From contig CAKRGX010000011.1 in the NCBI GenBank assembly GCA_934338065.1, positions 1 to 64,000 on the forward strand: DNA of 64,000 bases, read 5' to 3'. Positions within the stretch are counted from its first letter, which is position 1, and each line of letters starts with the position of its first letter. This document shows positions 42,743 through 53,173 of this stretch, in pieces. This DNA comes from an uncultured Eubacterium sp. GTDB lineage: Bacteria; Bacillota; Clostridia; Lachnospirales; Lachnospiraceae. The notes under the pieces were generated by a model, which had not been told where the DNA came from, did not search any database, and worked only from the letters and a program-made list of their open reading frames with translations. The position numbers and the translations under genes are program-made.

Positions 42743-45391
42743 TTACCCAATCTGTGTAAGGCGCTCCTGCACCTGTTCCATCATACCTTTGTACTTCTCT
42801 AATTTTTCCTTTTCTTCTGCAATTTTCTTCTCCGGTGCCTTATTCACAAAGTTAGGATTGTTCAGCATACCCTCACAGCGCTTAATCTCTCCGTTAAGTC
42901 TCTTCTCTTCCTTTTTCAGGCGCTCAATCTCTTTCTCTATGTCAACAAGTTCCGCAAACGGTATATAGATTGTTCCATCAGCAATAACAACTGACACCGC
43001 ATCATCCGCAATACCCTCTTTTGTTGTCTGAAATGTCACTTCGCTGGCAAGACCAAGTGTAGCAAAGAACACTTTGTTTTCTTCAAAAATGTCAAGTACC
43101 TTCTGCTTTTCCGAGACAACGATAACCGATGCTTTTTTGCTAGGCGGAACATTCATCTCACCACGGATGTTCCGGATTCCTTTTACCGCTTCCTTGATCC
43201 GTTCTACCTTCGCCTCATCATCAGCAAAATTTCTCTCTTCTGTATAAACAGGCCAGGAACTAACCATAATGGACTGCTCATCATCACCAAGAAGAGTACA
43301 ATAAATCTCCTCCGTAATAAATGGCATATACGGATGCAGTAATTTCAGTGCATCAATAAGAACTGATTTTAACGTGTAAAGAGCTGCTGCCTTCGTCTTG
43401 TCTTCTTCGTTATAAAGACGCGGTTTCACCATTTCAATATACCAGTCACAGAATTCTTCCCAGATAAAATCATATATTTTCTGAACGGCAATTCCCAGAT
43501 CAAATGTATCCATCAAAGCCGTAACATCCTTTGCCAGATGATTCACTTTGGATAAGATCCATTTATCTGCCTGCGTCAGTTCATCAACCGATACATGGTC
43601 GTAATCAAGACCTTCATTCTGTGCGAAATTCATCATGATAAAACGGGACGCATTCCAGACTTTATTGGCAAAGTTGCGGCTTGCTTCAACACGCTCCCAA
43701 TAGAAACGCATATCATTTCCCGGAGCATTTCCTGTCACTAAAGTAAGTCTCAGCGCATCCGCACCATATTTATCAATAACTTCCAGTGGATCAATACCAT
43801 TTCCAAGTGACTTACTCATCTTACGTCCTTGCGAGTCGCGAACCAGACCATGGATCAGAACCGTATCAAACGGCACTTCCCCCGTATGCTCTAAGCCGCT
43901 GAACATCATACGCATAACCCAGAATGGGATAATGTCATATCCTGTTACAAGTGTGTTCGTTGGATAGAAATACTTCATTTCTTCCGTATCATCCGGCCAG
44001 CCAAGTGTTGAAAATGGCCATAGTGCTGAACTAAACCAGGTATCCAGCGTATCCGGATCCTGACGCATTGGCTTGCCACATTTTGGACATCTGCACTGAT
44101 TTTCTTTTGTTACTACTACTTCTCCACAATCATCACAATAAAATGCCGGAATCTGATGTCCCCACCATAACTGTCTGGAAATACACCAGTCACGGATATT
44201 TTCAAGCCAGTGGAAATAAGTCTTGTTAAAATGCTCTGGAACAAATTTTGTTTTTCCTTCCTTAACAGCATCAATTGCCGGACCAGCCAGTGGTTTCATT
44301 TTAACAAACCACTGCTTAGATACTCTTGGCTCTACCGTCGTGCCGCAGCGGTAACAGGTACCTACATTATGATCATGATCTTCTACTTTAATAAGAGCAC
44401 CTTCTGCCTCCAAGTCTTCCACAATTGCCTTACGTGCTTCATAGCGGTCCATGCCGGCATATTTTTCATAATCATCAACAATCCTAGCATCATCTGTCAT
44501 AACATTAATGATTGGCAGATCATGGCGCAGACCAACCTCAAAATCGTTCGGGTCATGTGCCGGTGTAATCTTAACAACACCTGTCCCAAATTCCATATCT
44601 ACATAATCATCACCGATCAAAGGAATTTCACGATGAACGATTGGCAGAATCAGCTTCTTGCCAATCAGATCTTTATAACGTTCATCATTTGGATTTACGG
44701 CAACAGCCGTATCACCCAATAGTGTTTCCGGCCGGGTTGTAGCCAGATCGATATAACCACTGCCATCCGCAAATGGATAACGCAGATGCCAGAAATGTCC
44801 TTTCTGATCTTCATACTCTACCTCGGCATCTGAGATAGAAGTCAGGCAGTGCGGACACCAGTTGATGATGCGTTCACCGCGATAGATCAAGCCTTTATTA
44901 TAAAGATTGACAAACACTTCTTTAACTGCCTTATTGCACCCCTCATCCATGGTAAATCTCTCCCGGTCCCAGTCACAGGAAGATCCCATTTTCTTCAACT
45001 GGGAAACAATTCGTCCACCATAAGTCTTTTTCCAGTCCCATGCACGCTCCAAAAATTTCTCACGGCCAATATCTTCTTTCTTAAGCCCTTCTTTTTTCAT
45101 TGCCTCAACGATCTTTGCTTCCGTTGCAATTGAAGCGTGATCTGTTCCCGGCATCCACAAAGCTTCATATCCCTGCATTCTCTTAGAACGGATAATAATA
45201 TCCTGCAACGTATTATCAAGCGCATGTCCCATATGAAGCTGACCTGTGATATTTGGTGGTGGAATAACAATCGTATATGGTTTCTTGTTTGCATTAACTT
45301 CTGCATGAAAATATTTTTTATTGATCCATTTGGCATACAACCGGTCCTCAATCTCAGCCGGGTTATATGTTTTTTCCAATTCCTTCCTCAT
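42743..45391 (-). CDS. valS: Valyl-tRNA synthetase
   Basis: About 882 aa, full length. Class I motifs [15 protein letters not shown] (HIGH) and [11 protein letters not shown] (KMSKS) are present, with CP1 editing domain features ([16 protein letters not shown]) and the C-terminal coiled-coil arm ([17 protein letters not shown] to the end). A CxxC pair (CRCPKCGK) is a zinc site. I prefer the ATG at 45391 (MRKELEK), with GAGGAAG upstream, over the one at 45409. There is no room for a T-box between the galactose operon terminator and the start; expression may depend on read-through or on a promoter I cannot identify. Confidence 0.97.
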   Translation of the reverse strand: MRKELEKTYNPAEIEDRLYAKWINKKYFHAEVNANKKPYTIVIPPPNITGQLHMGHALDNTLQDIIIRSKRMQGYEALWMPGTDHASIATEAKIVEAMKKEGLKKEDIGREKFLERAWDWKKTYGGRIVSQLKKMGSSCDWDRERFTMDEGCNKAVKEVFVNLYNKGLIYRGERIINWCPHCLTSISDAEVEYEDQKGHFWHLRYPFADGSGYIDLATTRPETLLGDTAVAVNPNDERYKDLIGKKLILPIVHREIPLIGDDYVDMEFGTGVVKITPAHDPNDFEVGLRHDLPIINVMTDDARIVDDYEKYAGMDRYEARKAIVEDLEAEGALIKVEDHDHNVGTCYRCGTTVEPRVSKQWFVKMKPLAGPAIDAVKEGKTKFVPEHFNKTYFHWLENIRDWCISRQLWWGHQIPAFYCDDCGEVVVTKENQCRCPKCGKPMRQDPDTLDTWFSSALWPFSTLGWPDDTEEMKYFYPTNTLVTGYDIIPFWVMRMMFSGLEHTGEVPFDTVLIHGLVRDSQGRKMSKSLGNGIDPLEVIDKYGADALRLTLVTGNAPGNDMRFYWERVEASRNFANKVWNASRFIMMNFAQNEGLDYDHVSVDELTQADKWILSKVNHLAKDVTALMDTFDLGIAVQKIYDFIWEEFCDWYIEMVKPRLYNEEDKTKAAALYTLKSVLIDALKLLHPYMPFITEEIYCTLLGDDEQSIMVSSWPVYTEERNFADDEAKVERIKEAVKGIRNIRGEMNVPPSKKASVIVVSEKQKVLDIFEENKVFFATLGLASEVTFQTTKEGIADDAVSVVIADGTIYIPFAELVDIEKEIERLKKEEKRLNGEIKRCEGMLNNPNFVNKAPEKKIAEEKEKLEKYKGMMEQVQERLTQIG

Positions 45392-45422
45392 TTTCTTCCT
45401 CACTTTCATAAAGTATCGTCAA

Positions 45423-45451
45423 AAATGGGCGGCTGAAAATAGCGCCCATTT
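45423..45451 (-). terminator. Terminator of the galactose operon
   Basis: Arms AAATGGGCG and CGCCCATTT with an 11-base loop, then TTTTTG on the minus strand; 38 bp after the kinase stop and just upstream of valS. Confidence 0.65.
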
Positions 45452-45488
45452 ATGAATTGCATGACAAGTTTACTCTGTATAAAATAAC

Positions 45489-47081
45489 TTACGCTTTCAT
45501 ACTATCTACAGCAGCTCTCTCAATAGGAAGTCCTGCTTTATATATCTGAATAAACTCATCAAAACCTTTTACTCCATCAGGATTCGGAGCAAGTTCGCTT
45601 CCCTCCTGACCGGCAAATACTTTCGCATTGAGATAATCGCCAAGTGTCTCACCCTGCTTGTTGATCATGTAAGCAGCCAGTACAGCAATGCCCCATGCAC
45701 CCCCCTCACCGGCAGTCTCCATAACAGATATCGGGGTATTCATCGCATCTGCCAGAATCTGCTGGCCGACACCTTTTGTCTTAAACAGACCACCATGCCC
45801 TAACAGTTTATCAACCTTAACCTTTTCTTCCTTAAGAAGCAGATCCATACCAATCTTTAATGCCCCTAATGACGTATACAGATTGACACGCATAAAGTTT
45901 GCAAGATTAAATTTACTATTTGGTGTACGGACGAACATCGGGCGTCCTTCTTCCATACCGGTAATATTTTCTCCCGATATATAGTTATAGGCAAGAAGAT
46001 TACCGCCGTTCACATCACCTTCCATTGCTTTATTGTAAAGAGTTCCAAATAACTTATTCATATCAACATCTATGCCGAAACTCTCAGCAAATTCTTTGAA
46101 AATATTTACCCATGCATTAAGATCTGAAGTGCAGTTGTTACAATGAACCATAGCTACCAGATCACCGGACGGTGTCGTTACCAGATCAAGTTCCGGATAT
46201 ACCTTTGACAATTCTTTTTCCAATACAACCATAGAAAATACAGAAGTACCGGCAGATACATTACCTGTGCGGCGTGCAACACTGTTCGTTGCTACCATAC
46301 CCGTTCCGGCATCACCCTCCGGAGGGCAAAGAGGAACACCTGCTTCCAAAGTACCGGATACATCAAGCAGCTTTGCGCCTTCCTCTGTCAGAACACCGGC
46401 ATCTTCCCCCGCACACAATACTTCCGGGAAAATATCCAGCAATTTCCAATCAAATTTCCTGTCTGCAATCGCATTATTAAATTTATCTACCATCTGTGCA
46501 TCAAACTTACCTGTAGAAATATCAATTGGGAACATCCCGGATGCCTCACCAACACCGAGAACTTTTTTACCGGTCAGCTTCCAGTGGATATATCCTGCCA
46601 GCGTTGTCTGGAATTTAATGTCCTTTACATGCTCTTCCCCGTTCAAAATAGCCTGATATAAATGTGCGATACTCCAACGCTGTGGAATATTATAGTTGAA
46701 TAACTGAGTTAATTTCTCAGACGCTTCCTCTGTAATCGCATTACGCCAGGTACGGAAGGGAACAAGGATCTCATCATCTGCTCCAAAAGCCATATATCCA
46801 TGCATCATCGCACTGAATCCGATAGCTGCAAGTTTTGTCACCTTAACATCGTACTTTTCCTTGACATCCTTCAACATATCCTGATAACAGTCCTGCAGAC
46901 CGTCCCAGATCATATCAATGCTGTATGTCCAGATTCCATCAACAAGCTGGTTCTCCCATTCATGACTTCCTGATGCGATCGGTGTATGCTTATCGTCGAT
47001 CAGAACGGCCTTAATTCGTGTAGAACCAAACTCAATCCCCAATACTGCTTTTCCACTTTCAATAATACTCTTTGCGCTCAT
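45489..47081 (-). CDS. FGGY-family sugar kinase
   Basis: 530 aa. The FGGY pattern is seen in [17 protein letters not shown] (ATP phosphate loop 1), [13 protein letters not shown] and the C-terminal [20 protein letters not shown]. The family phosphorylates sugars such as xylulose, ribulose, fuculose or gluconate; similarity to xylulokinase types is most likely but not certain. It is the third gene of the galK-galE operon (47 bp from galE), which suggests a role in the catabolism of a sugar released with galactose, perhaps from plant or mucin glycans. RBS GGAGG. Confidence 0.85.
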   Translation of the reverse strand: MSAKSIIESGKAVLGIEFGSTRIKAVLIDDKHTPIASGSHEWENQLVDGIWTYSIDMIWDGLQDCYQDMLKDVKEKYDVKVTKLAAIGFSAMMHGYMAFGADDEILVPFRTWRNAITEEASEKLTQLFNYNIPQRWSIAHLYQAILNGEEHVKDIKFQTTLAGYIHWKLTGKKVLGVGEASGMFPIDISTGKFDAQMVDKFNNAIADRKFDWKLLDIFPEVLCAGEDAGVLTEEGAKLLDVSGTLEAGVPLCPPEGDAGTGMVATNSVARRTGNVSAGTSVFSMVVLEKELSKVYPELDLVTTPSGDLVAMVHCNNCTSDLNAWVNIFKEFAESFGIDVDMNKLFGTLYNKAMEGDVNGGNLLAYNYISGENITGMEEGRPMFVRTPNSKFNLANFMRVNLYTSLGALKIGMDLLLKEEKVKVDKLLGHGGLFKTKGVGQQILADAMNTPISVMETAGEGGAWGIAVLAAYMINKQGETLGDYLNAKVFAGQEGSELAPNPDGVKGFDEFIQIYKAGLPIERAAVDSMKA

Positions 47082-47127
47082 TTTTTACTACCTCCATTAT
47101 TTATCTCAACATTATTTGTTTTATTAT

Positions 47128-48126
47128 TTATTGATTCATCTGTGCAAAACGCCATGAATCCTCACACATTCTCTTCAGATCATACTTTGCTTCCCATCCA
47201 AGTTCTTCCTTCGCTTTCTTCGGATCTGCATAACAGGTAGCAATATCTCCGGCACGGCGGGGTTTAATGGAATACGGAATCTTCACTCCATTTGCCTGTT
47301 CAAATGCCTTCACAATATCCAGAACACTATATCCGTTACCGGTTCCCAGATTGTAAATGTTTACTCCGTTGGTTGATGTCACCTTTTCAACGGCATTCAC
47401 ATGTCCCTTTGCCAGATCAACCACATGGATATAATCGCGGACACCCGTTCCATCCGGCGTATCATAATCATTGCCAAACACGCCCAGCTCCGGAAGTTTT
47501 CCGACAGCAACCTGCATAATATATGGCATAAGGTTATTCGGTATACCATTCGGACTTTCTCCCAGCAGGCCACTTTCATGTGCCCCGATCGGATTAAAGT
47601 AACGAAGCAGAACAACACTCCACTGCTCATCCGGTACACACAGATCGGAAAGAATTCCCTCGAGCATCAGCTTTGTGCTTCCATACGGATTTGTTGTACT
47701 CAGCGGAAAGTCCTCCGTGATCGGCACTGTTTTTGGTGAACCATACACCGTTGCAGACGAACTGAAAATAATTTTCTTACAATTATATTCATTCATCAAT
47801 TCACAGAGATTCAACGTACCGGTAATATTATTCTGATAATATAATAATGGCTTGGCTACCGACTCACCCACTGCTTTCAACCCGGCAAAGTGAATGACAG
47901 CATCAAATGTATTTTCTTCAAATACCGGACGCATGCTTTCTTTATCCAGCATATCCGCCTTATAAAACCGAATTTTCTTTCCTGTAATTTTTTCAATCTT
48001 GTCCACAACATCAATTTTAGAATTGTATAAATTGTCAAATACTACAACTTCGTATCCTTTCTTCAACAACTCTACACATGTATGAGAACCTATATACCCG
48101 GTTCCTCCGGTAACTAATATTTTCAT
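47128..48126 (-). CDS. galE: UDP-glucose 4-epimerase
   Basis: 332 aa short-chain dehydrogenase. NAD-binding GGTGYIGSHT at the N-terminus, catalytic SSSATVYG plus YGSTK, and ALRYFNPIGAH-like LLRYFNPIGAH. It interconverts UDP-galactose and UDP-glucose in the Leloir pathway. Second gene of the operon, 43 bp from galK. No galT is seen in the window; the transferase must be elsewhere. Confidence 0.97.
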   Translation of the reverse strand: MKILVTGGTGYIGSHTCVELLKKGYEVVVFDNLYNSKIDVVDKIEKITGKKIRFYKADMLDKESMRPVFEENTFDAVIHFAGLKAVGESVAKPLLYYQNNITGTLNLCELMNEYNCKKIIFSSSATVYGSPKTVPITEDFPLSTTNPYGSTKLMLEGILSDLCVPDEQWSVVLLRYFNPIGAHESGLLGESPNGIPNNLMPYIMQVAVGKLPELGVFGNDYDTPDGTGVRDYIHVVDLAKGHVNAVEKVTSTNGVNIYNLGTGNGYSVLDIVKAFEQANGVKIPYSIKPRRAGDIATCYADPKKAKEELGWEAKYDLKRMCEDSWRFAQMNQ

Positions 48127-48169
48127 ATTCTACCCTCCATTGTATCAGCACTTTGCGTCATATTCTTTT

Positions 48170-49333
48170 CTATTGTACCACAGGTCCACCACCAATTTCA
48201 ACCACATAGAAATCAGCAGTAAGTCCCGTTTTAGCTGTATATGCCTTTCCCGTCCTTTGAATAAAGGATTCGATATAATCATTTCTCACAATGCTGACTG
48301 TAGAACCGCCAAAACCGCCACCGGTCATGCGCGAACCAATGACTCCCTCCTGCTGCCAGGCAGCCTCTGCCAGCGCATCCATCACATCCCCGGTCACCTC
48401 ATAATCTTCTGACATAGAATGATGCGATTCATTCATCAGTTTTCCAAATGTTTCAATGTCATTTTGAGCAAGTACCTCTACCGCTTTCTTTACCCGTGCG
48501 TTTTCATACACTGCATGGCGTACCCGTTTTCTTCTGATTTCATCCTTGATCATAACCTGATACTTTTCAAAAGTATCTTCATCCAGATCACACAGATGCT
48601 CAATACCGATTGCCTGCTGCAGTTCCTGTAATGCCGTCTCACACTCCCGGCGCCGTTCATTGTATTTCGACTCATTCAGACTATGCTTCTTATTGCTATT
48701 AGCAATCACAATCTTCGCATCCGGGAGCCGGATCGGAATGTATTTATATTGAAGCCCGGATGTATCCAGATAGATGGCATGGTCCCGCTTTCCTGCTGCC
48801 ACAGCAAACTGATCCATAATGCCGCAATTCACACCACAAAATTCATTCTCTGCTCTTTGTCCGAGAAGAGCCATCTGCTCACAGGAAACAGAAAATCCAA
48901 ACAGATCACACAGAATAAAACCAGTCAGCACTTCCAGCGAAGCTGATGAGGATAAACCTGCGCCCCCCGGCAGATCACCATAGATGACCAGATCCATTCC
49001 GCAGGGAGGAACCATACTGTTCTCTTGAAAAGCCCAAAGCACACCCATAGGATAATTGGTCCACCGTCCCTCAGCATTCGCTTCATACTCTCCTATCTTC
49101 GACTCGATGACACCTTCCTCCGGAAAATTCATCGAATAGAAACGCAGCCTGTCATCATTTCTTTTTCTTACCGCTGCATAGGTTCCCAATGTCAGCGCAC
49201 AGGGAAGCACACGCCCACCACTGTAATCAATATGTTCTCCGATCAGATTCACCCGTCCGGGAGCAAAATAAACTCTGACATCTGAATTTTCTCCATATAT
49301 TTCCGTAAAATTATGTAACATCTTTTCTTTCAT
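48170..49333 (-). CDS. galK: Galactokinase
   Basis: 387 aa GHMP kinase. The substrate motif APGRVNLIGEHIDYSGG (about residues 25-42), the ATP motif GAGLSSSASLEV and the C-terminal MTGGGFGGSTV are the three family signatures. It phosphorylates galactose at C1. First gene of the galactose operon, with an unusual 19-bp-spacer promoter 51-81 bp upstream. RBS AGAGG. Confidence 0.97.
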   Translation of the reverse strand: MKEKMLHNFTEIYGENSDVRVYFAPGRVNLIGEHIDYSGGRVLPCALTLGTYAAVRKRNDDRLRFYSMNFPEEGVIESKIGEYEANAEGRWTNYPMGVLWAFQENSMVPPCGMDLVIYGDLPGGAGLSSSASLEVLTGFILCDLFGFSVSCEQMALLGQRAENEFCGVNCGIMDQFAVAAGKRDHAIYLDTSGLQYKYIPIRLPDAKIVIANSNKKHSLNESKYNERRRECETALQELQQAIGIEHLCDLDEDTFEKYQVMIKDEIRRKRVRHAVYENARVKKAVEVLAQNDIETFGKLMNESHHSMSEDYEVTGDVMDALAEAAWQQEGVIGSRMTGGGFGGSTVSIVRNDYIESFIQRTGKAYTAKTGLTADFYVVEIGGGPVVQ

Positions 49334-49383
49334 ATAAACCTCTTTTCCCTGTCCATATTATATAGCATGGTTATATACTTTGT

Positions 49384-49414
49384 ATTATACCTTATCTCCC
49401 CCCGGTAAGGTCAA
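49384..49414 (-). promoter_or_regulatory. gal operon promoter with 19-bp spacer and internal dyad (MerR-like)
   Basis: Minus strand TTGACC (49409-49414) and TATAAT (49384-49389) are 19 bp apart, too far for good activity alone. The dyad ACCTTA-N11-TAAGGT (49389-49411) fills the spacer. This is the layout used by MerR-family activators, which twist long-spacer promoters. The regulator gene is not in the window. Confidence 0.6.
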
Positions 49415-49451
49415 TATTTTTTTATATTTTTTTAAAGGATTTATATTGTTA

Positions 49452-49480
49452 TTGCTTTCCCGGTATGATAGTATTATAGA
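49452..49480 (+). promoter_or_regulatory. Promoter of the secreted SGNH hydrolase
   Basis: TTGCTT (49452-49457) and TATAGA (49475-49480) with 17-bp spacing; divergent from the gal promoter with about 40 bp between the -35 elements. Confidence 0.5.
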
Positions 49481-49566
49481 CAAGCGCAATTGTATTTTCA
49501 AACAGATCAATTGAGCGGGTTTACATAATCAGAAAGCGAAGAAACGCTTATTTTAAGGAGGTAAAA

Positions 49567-51657
49567 ATGAAACGATTCAAAAGAGGATTGGCCACATTGA
49601 TGCCAATCGCGTTAGCTCTATCTCTGCTTCCGGTAGATGTAGAAGCTGCAAAAAAACCAGCTTTAAGCAAAACAAAGCTTACCGTAAAAGTTGGGCAAAG
49701 TAAAAAAATTACAGTAAAAAATGCCAAGAAAAAAGCAAAAGTCACTTGGAAAACAAGCAAAAAAAGCGTTGTAAAGATTGCAAAGAAAAAGACAAAAGGC
49801 AGTGCTTATGCCACAGTCAAAGGTGTAAAAAAAGGAAAAGCAGTCATTACTGCTTCCTATAAGGCAGGAAAAACTTCCAAAAAGTTAAAGTGTACAGTGA
49901 AAGTAAAAGCTGCCTCAGCTAATACACAGTCTTCAGCAACACCGGCAGCAAACGCGGCAGCATCTCCATCAGCAGCCGCAACCGCTTCGGCAACTGCTAC
50001 AACAATACCGGCTACGGCATCGGCAAGCGCTTCCGTTAGTACCGCACCTACGGTTTCTCCTACCGCTTCTTCCGTACCTATGGCTTCTCCTACGGTTCAG
50101 CCGACTCCGACACCACGGCCGGCCGTGGCACTCGATCTGTCCGGTTCCGTTGCCTTAAATGGAGAAGTAACCGTCAAAGAGGATGGTTCGATTTCTGCAG
50201 GTACTTGTGATGGCGTTGTTATCCCACTGGACAAAGAATATGATATGGGATCAAAGCTTGAAATAACGGTCTATGGTGAAGCCTCACAGGGAATCCGCGG
50301 CTGGCTCGAACAGGGCGTTGGCGACAATGGAAGAGTCTCTGAGGTCTTTAACCCTGTTGAATTTGGCACTGCCTTTACTCTGGAAGCGACCGGTGATGGG
50401 GCAAAATATCTTGAGATCAAAAAACCATCCTACAATTCGCCATCCTTTGATTCAATTAAAATTACAAAAGTGACCGTAAGAGATGCCAGCGAGCTGATTG
50501 ACAAAAAAGGCTGGGTTACTACGTGGGGAACTGCAGAGGAAAAAGATGACATTACAGCTAATGCCATGCCGAAAATGAAACTGGCAGGTACAACAGTCCG
50601 CCAGATCATCCGTGTTACAACAAGCGGTGAAAAGATGCGTTTCCGTTTATCAAACCAGTACGGTAAATCAGATGTTAAAATCCGTTCCATGCATATTGCA
50701 AAACAGGAAACAGCAACCAAACCAGGTATCCTTTTAGATACGGATACGATCATGACTGTCGATGGCAAAGAAGACTTTGTGATCCCGGCAGGAAAAGTAA
50801 TACTTACTGACCCGGTACAATTCAACATTAAAGCATTAGACAATGTGGCTGTCTCCATGTATTTTGAATCCGCACCGGGAAATAACATTACCGGACACCG
50901 TGGTGCAAGAGCTACTACGTATCAGGTAAGTGGCAATCAGGTTTCTGCGGAGACGTTCAAGTCCCCTCGTACTACGACAAGCTGGTTCTTCCTCGCAGAC
51001 GCTTCTCTGTGGACTCCACAGGGTGGTAAAGCAGTTGTCTGCTTCGGCGACTCAATCACAGACGGATATGGTACAGATGCCAGCTACCTTGGAAAGAAAC
51101 CGGATAGTTATACAAGATGGGGTGATTATTTTGCTCAGAGACTCCAGGCTAATGAAAAAACAAAAAATGTTTCCGTTATAAATGAGGGTATCGGCAGTAA
51201 CTCAATCCTTGGTTCTTATCCGACAGATGCAGGAAAGGATCGTTTTGCCAGAGATCTATTACAACATGATAATGTTGCCTACTGTATTATTCTCTTTGGT
51301 GTAAATGATCTGGATAAACTTCAAGACACAAGCAAATACAACCAGATGCTTCCGGAGTATCAGAAAATGGTCAAATTGTGCCACGATAACAACATCAAAG
51401 TGTATGGCGCTCCGATTCTTCCATTTGGAACAAGCAGTTATTATAGTGAAAAATCCGAAGAGGTCCGCCAGATGATCAATAGCTGGATGCGCTCTGCTGA
51501 TTCCCAGATGGATGGCATTATTGATTTTGAAAGTGCTGTTGCTGATCCGGCAAACCCTAAGAATGTATTGGAAAAATATACACATCAGGATGGCTTACAT
51601 CCGTATGATGGGTACGAGGCCATGGCAAATGCCATTGACTTAACATTATTTGAATAG
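49567..51657 (+). CDS. Secreted SGNH/GDSL esterase with Lys-rich Ig-like domain
   Basis: 696 aa. Signal peptide ends near residue 27 (LLPVDVEAA). A Lys-rich BIG2-like domain follows (about 30-115; KTKLTVKVGQSKKITVK), then a long Ala/Ser/Thr/Pro linker (about 118-190), a beta-sandwich-like middle part, and the SGNH hydrolase domain with the nucleophile in VCFGDSITDGYG, block II GIGSNS, block III FGVNDLDK and the His in HQDGLHPYDGYE. It probably removes acyl or acetyl groups from glycans outside the cell. RBS AAGGAGG. Gut-type carbohydrate esterases share this layout. Confidence 0.9.
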   Translation: MKRFKRGLATLMPIALALSLLPVDVEAAKKPALSKTKLTVKVGQSKKITVKNAKKKAKVTWKTSKKSVVKIAKKKTKGSAYATVKGVKKGKAVITASYKAGKTSKKLKCTVKVKAASANTQSSATPAANAAASPSAAATASATATTIPATASASASVSTAPTVSPTASSVPMASPTVQPTPTPRPAVALDLSGSVALNGEVTVKEDGSISAGTCDGVVIPLDKEYDMGSKLEITVYGEASQGIRGWLEQGVGDNGRVSEVFNPVEFGTAFTLEATGDGAKYLEIKKPSYNSPSFDSIKITKVTVRDASELIDKKGWVTTWGTAEEKDDITANAMPKMKLAGTTVRQIIRVTTSGEKMRFRLSNQYGKSDVKIRSMHIAKQETATKPGILLDTDTIMTVDGKEDFVIPAGKVILTDPVQFNIKALDNVAVSMYFESAPGNNITGHRGARATTYQVSGNQVSAETFKSPRTTTSWFFLADASLWTPQGGKAVVCFGDSITDGYGTDASYLGKKPDSYTRWGDYFAQRLQANEKTKNVSVINEGIGSNSILGSYPTDAGKDRFARDLLQHDNVAYCIILFGVNDLDKLQDTSKYNQMLPEYQKMVKLCHDNNIKVYGAPILPFGTSSYYSEKSEEVRQMINSWMRSADSQMDGIIDFESAVADPANPKNVLEKYTHQDGLHPYDGYEAMANAIDLTLFE

Positions 51658-51676
51658 ACTATCACACAAAAAAGTG

Positions 51677-51731
51677 TAAAAAAAAGAAGCTCTGATGTCA
51701 TTGATTGATGACGAATCGGGCTTCTTTTTTT
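51677..51731. terminator. Bidirectional terminator
   Basis: Outer arms AAAAAAGAAGC and GCTTCTTTTTT enclose an imperfect stem with ATGTCAT / ATGACG; lies between convergent genes with A and T runs. Confidence 0.85.
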
Positions 51732-51734
51732 ACA

Positions 51735-52010
51735 TTATTCTTCTACCGCTTTATCTACTTCGACGATTGCCGATTTCTGCATCGGAATACGGCAGTTTTT
51801 ATTGCTTCCAAATTCAACAATAACAACATCCTCTGTCATATCAATGACAACACCATAGAAACCACTTGTAGTCAAAATGCTGTCCCCGACAGCAACGGCA
51901 TTCACAAGTGCCTGATGTTCCTTTTCCTTCTTCTTCTGCGGACGGATTGCAATAAAATAAAACGCAGCAATGATAACAACATAAAGTAAAATTACTCCAA
52001 TTCCTTGCAT
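51735..52010 (-). CDS. yajC: Preprotein translocase subunit YajC
   Basis: 91 aa with one N-terminal membrane segment (GVILLYVVIIAAFYFIAIRP), then the conserved RPQKKKEKEHQALVNAV and GDSILTTSGFYGVV. It associates with SecDF at the membrane. Downstream of tgt by 15 bp, the normal tgt-yajC order. RBS GGAGG. Confidence 0.96.
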   Translation of the reverse strand: MQGIGVILLYVVIIAAFYFIAIRPQKKKEKEHQALVNAVAVGDSILTTSGFYGVVIDMTEDVVIVEFGSNKNCRIPMQKSAIVEVDKAVEE

Positions 52011-52025
52011 GATCTAAAAAACCTC

Positions 52026-53171
52026 CTAGTTATGTTTTTCGCCGGATTGCATCTTTTCCAGCTTCATTTTTTTATATTCAGAGAAATTACCTGTCTCGAT
52101 AGCTTCCCGAATTTCTTCCATCATTGTATTATAAAAATACAAATTATGCAAGACTAATAGACGAAGTGCCAGCATTTCTTTTGCTTTCAGCAAATGACGG
52201 ATATACGCTCTGCTGTAATTTTTACATGCCGGACACTGGCATCCTTCCTCGATTGGACGAGCGTCCAATTCATATTTTGCATTCATCAGATTCATCTTGC
52301 CATAATTCGTGTAAGCATGTCCATGACGCCCGTTACGCGCAGGATAAACGCAGTCAAAGAAGTCAACTCCCCGTTCCACACTTTCCAGAATATTCTGCGG
52401 CGTTCCTACCCCCATCAGATATACCGGCTTGTTCTCCGGCAATTCCGGAACCGTAACATCTAAAATGCGGTACATTTCCTCATGACTTTCGCCAACAGCC
52501 AATCCCCCTAATGCATACCCATCCAGATCCAGTTCACGAATCTGTCTGGCATGCTCAATACGGATATCCTCAAAGGTACCACCCTGATTGATTCCAAAAA
52601 GCATCTGTTCCTGATTGATCGTATCCGGCAGAGAATTCAGCCGTGCCATCTCATCTTTACAACGCCGAAGCCATCTTGTCGTACGATCAACCGAGTTCTG
52701 CATGTACTCGCGGGTCGCCGGATGCGGCGGACATTCATCAAACGCCATGGCAATTGTAGAACCAAGATTTGACTGAATCTGCATACTCTGTTCCGGTCCC
52801 ATAAAGATCTTTCGCCCATCAATATGCGAATTAAAATACACACCTTCTTCTTTAATTTTCCGTAGTCCCGCCAGTGAAAACACCTGAAACCCACCGGAAT
52901 CTGTAAGTATCGGACGGTCCCAGTTCATAAACTTATGCAAACCGCCTAACTTCCGTATCACGGTGTCACCCGGACGCACGTGCAGATGATATGTGTTCGA
53001 TAGCTCAACCTGAGTTTTTATCTCTTTGAGATCTATGGTAGAAACGGCACCTTTGATTGCTGCAACTGTCCCGACATTCATAAAAACCGGAGTCTCAATC
53101 ACGCCGTGCGGTGTCGTCAGACGTCCCCGCTTTGCCCTGCCATCCTTTACTAATACTTCATATTTTTTCAT
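52026..53171 (-). CDS. tgt: tRNA-guanine transglycosylase
   Basis: 381 aa. Swaps guanine 34 for preQ1 in tRNAs with GUN anticodons. Seen: GTVAAIKG start region, active-site DSGGFQVFSL, FDECPPHPA, the second Asp region YPARNGRHGHA, and zinc site CQCPACKNYSRAYIRHL. The gene is 2 bp downstream of the second SGNH hydrolase gene, so they may be co-transcribed. Followed by yajC. Confidence 0.98.
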   Translation of the reverse strand: MKKYEVLVKDGRAKRGRLTTPHGVIETPVFMNVGTVAAIKGAVSTIDLKEIKTQVELSNTYHLHVRPGDTVIRKLGGLHKFMNWDRPILTDSGGFQVFSLAGLRKIKEEGVYFNSHIDGRKIFMGPEQSMQIQSNLGSTIAMAFDECPPHPATREYMQNSVDRTTRWLRRCKDEMARLNSLPDTINQEQMLFGINQGGTFEDIRIEHARQIRELDLDGYALGGLAVGESHEEMYRILDVTVPELPENKPVYLMGVGTPQNILESVERGVDFFDCVYPARNGRHGHAYTNYGKMNLMNAKYELDARPIEEGCQCPACKNYSRAYIRHLLKAKEMLALRLLVLHNLYFYNTMMEEIREAIETGNFSEYKKMKLEKMQSGEKHN

Positions 53172-53173
53172 AT

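Noticed and set aside
45392..45488. T-box leader for valS
   Set aside because: Only about 100 bp and filled by a short hairpin; no T-box consensus.
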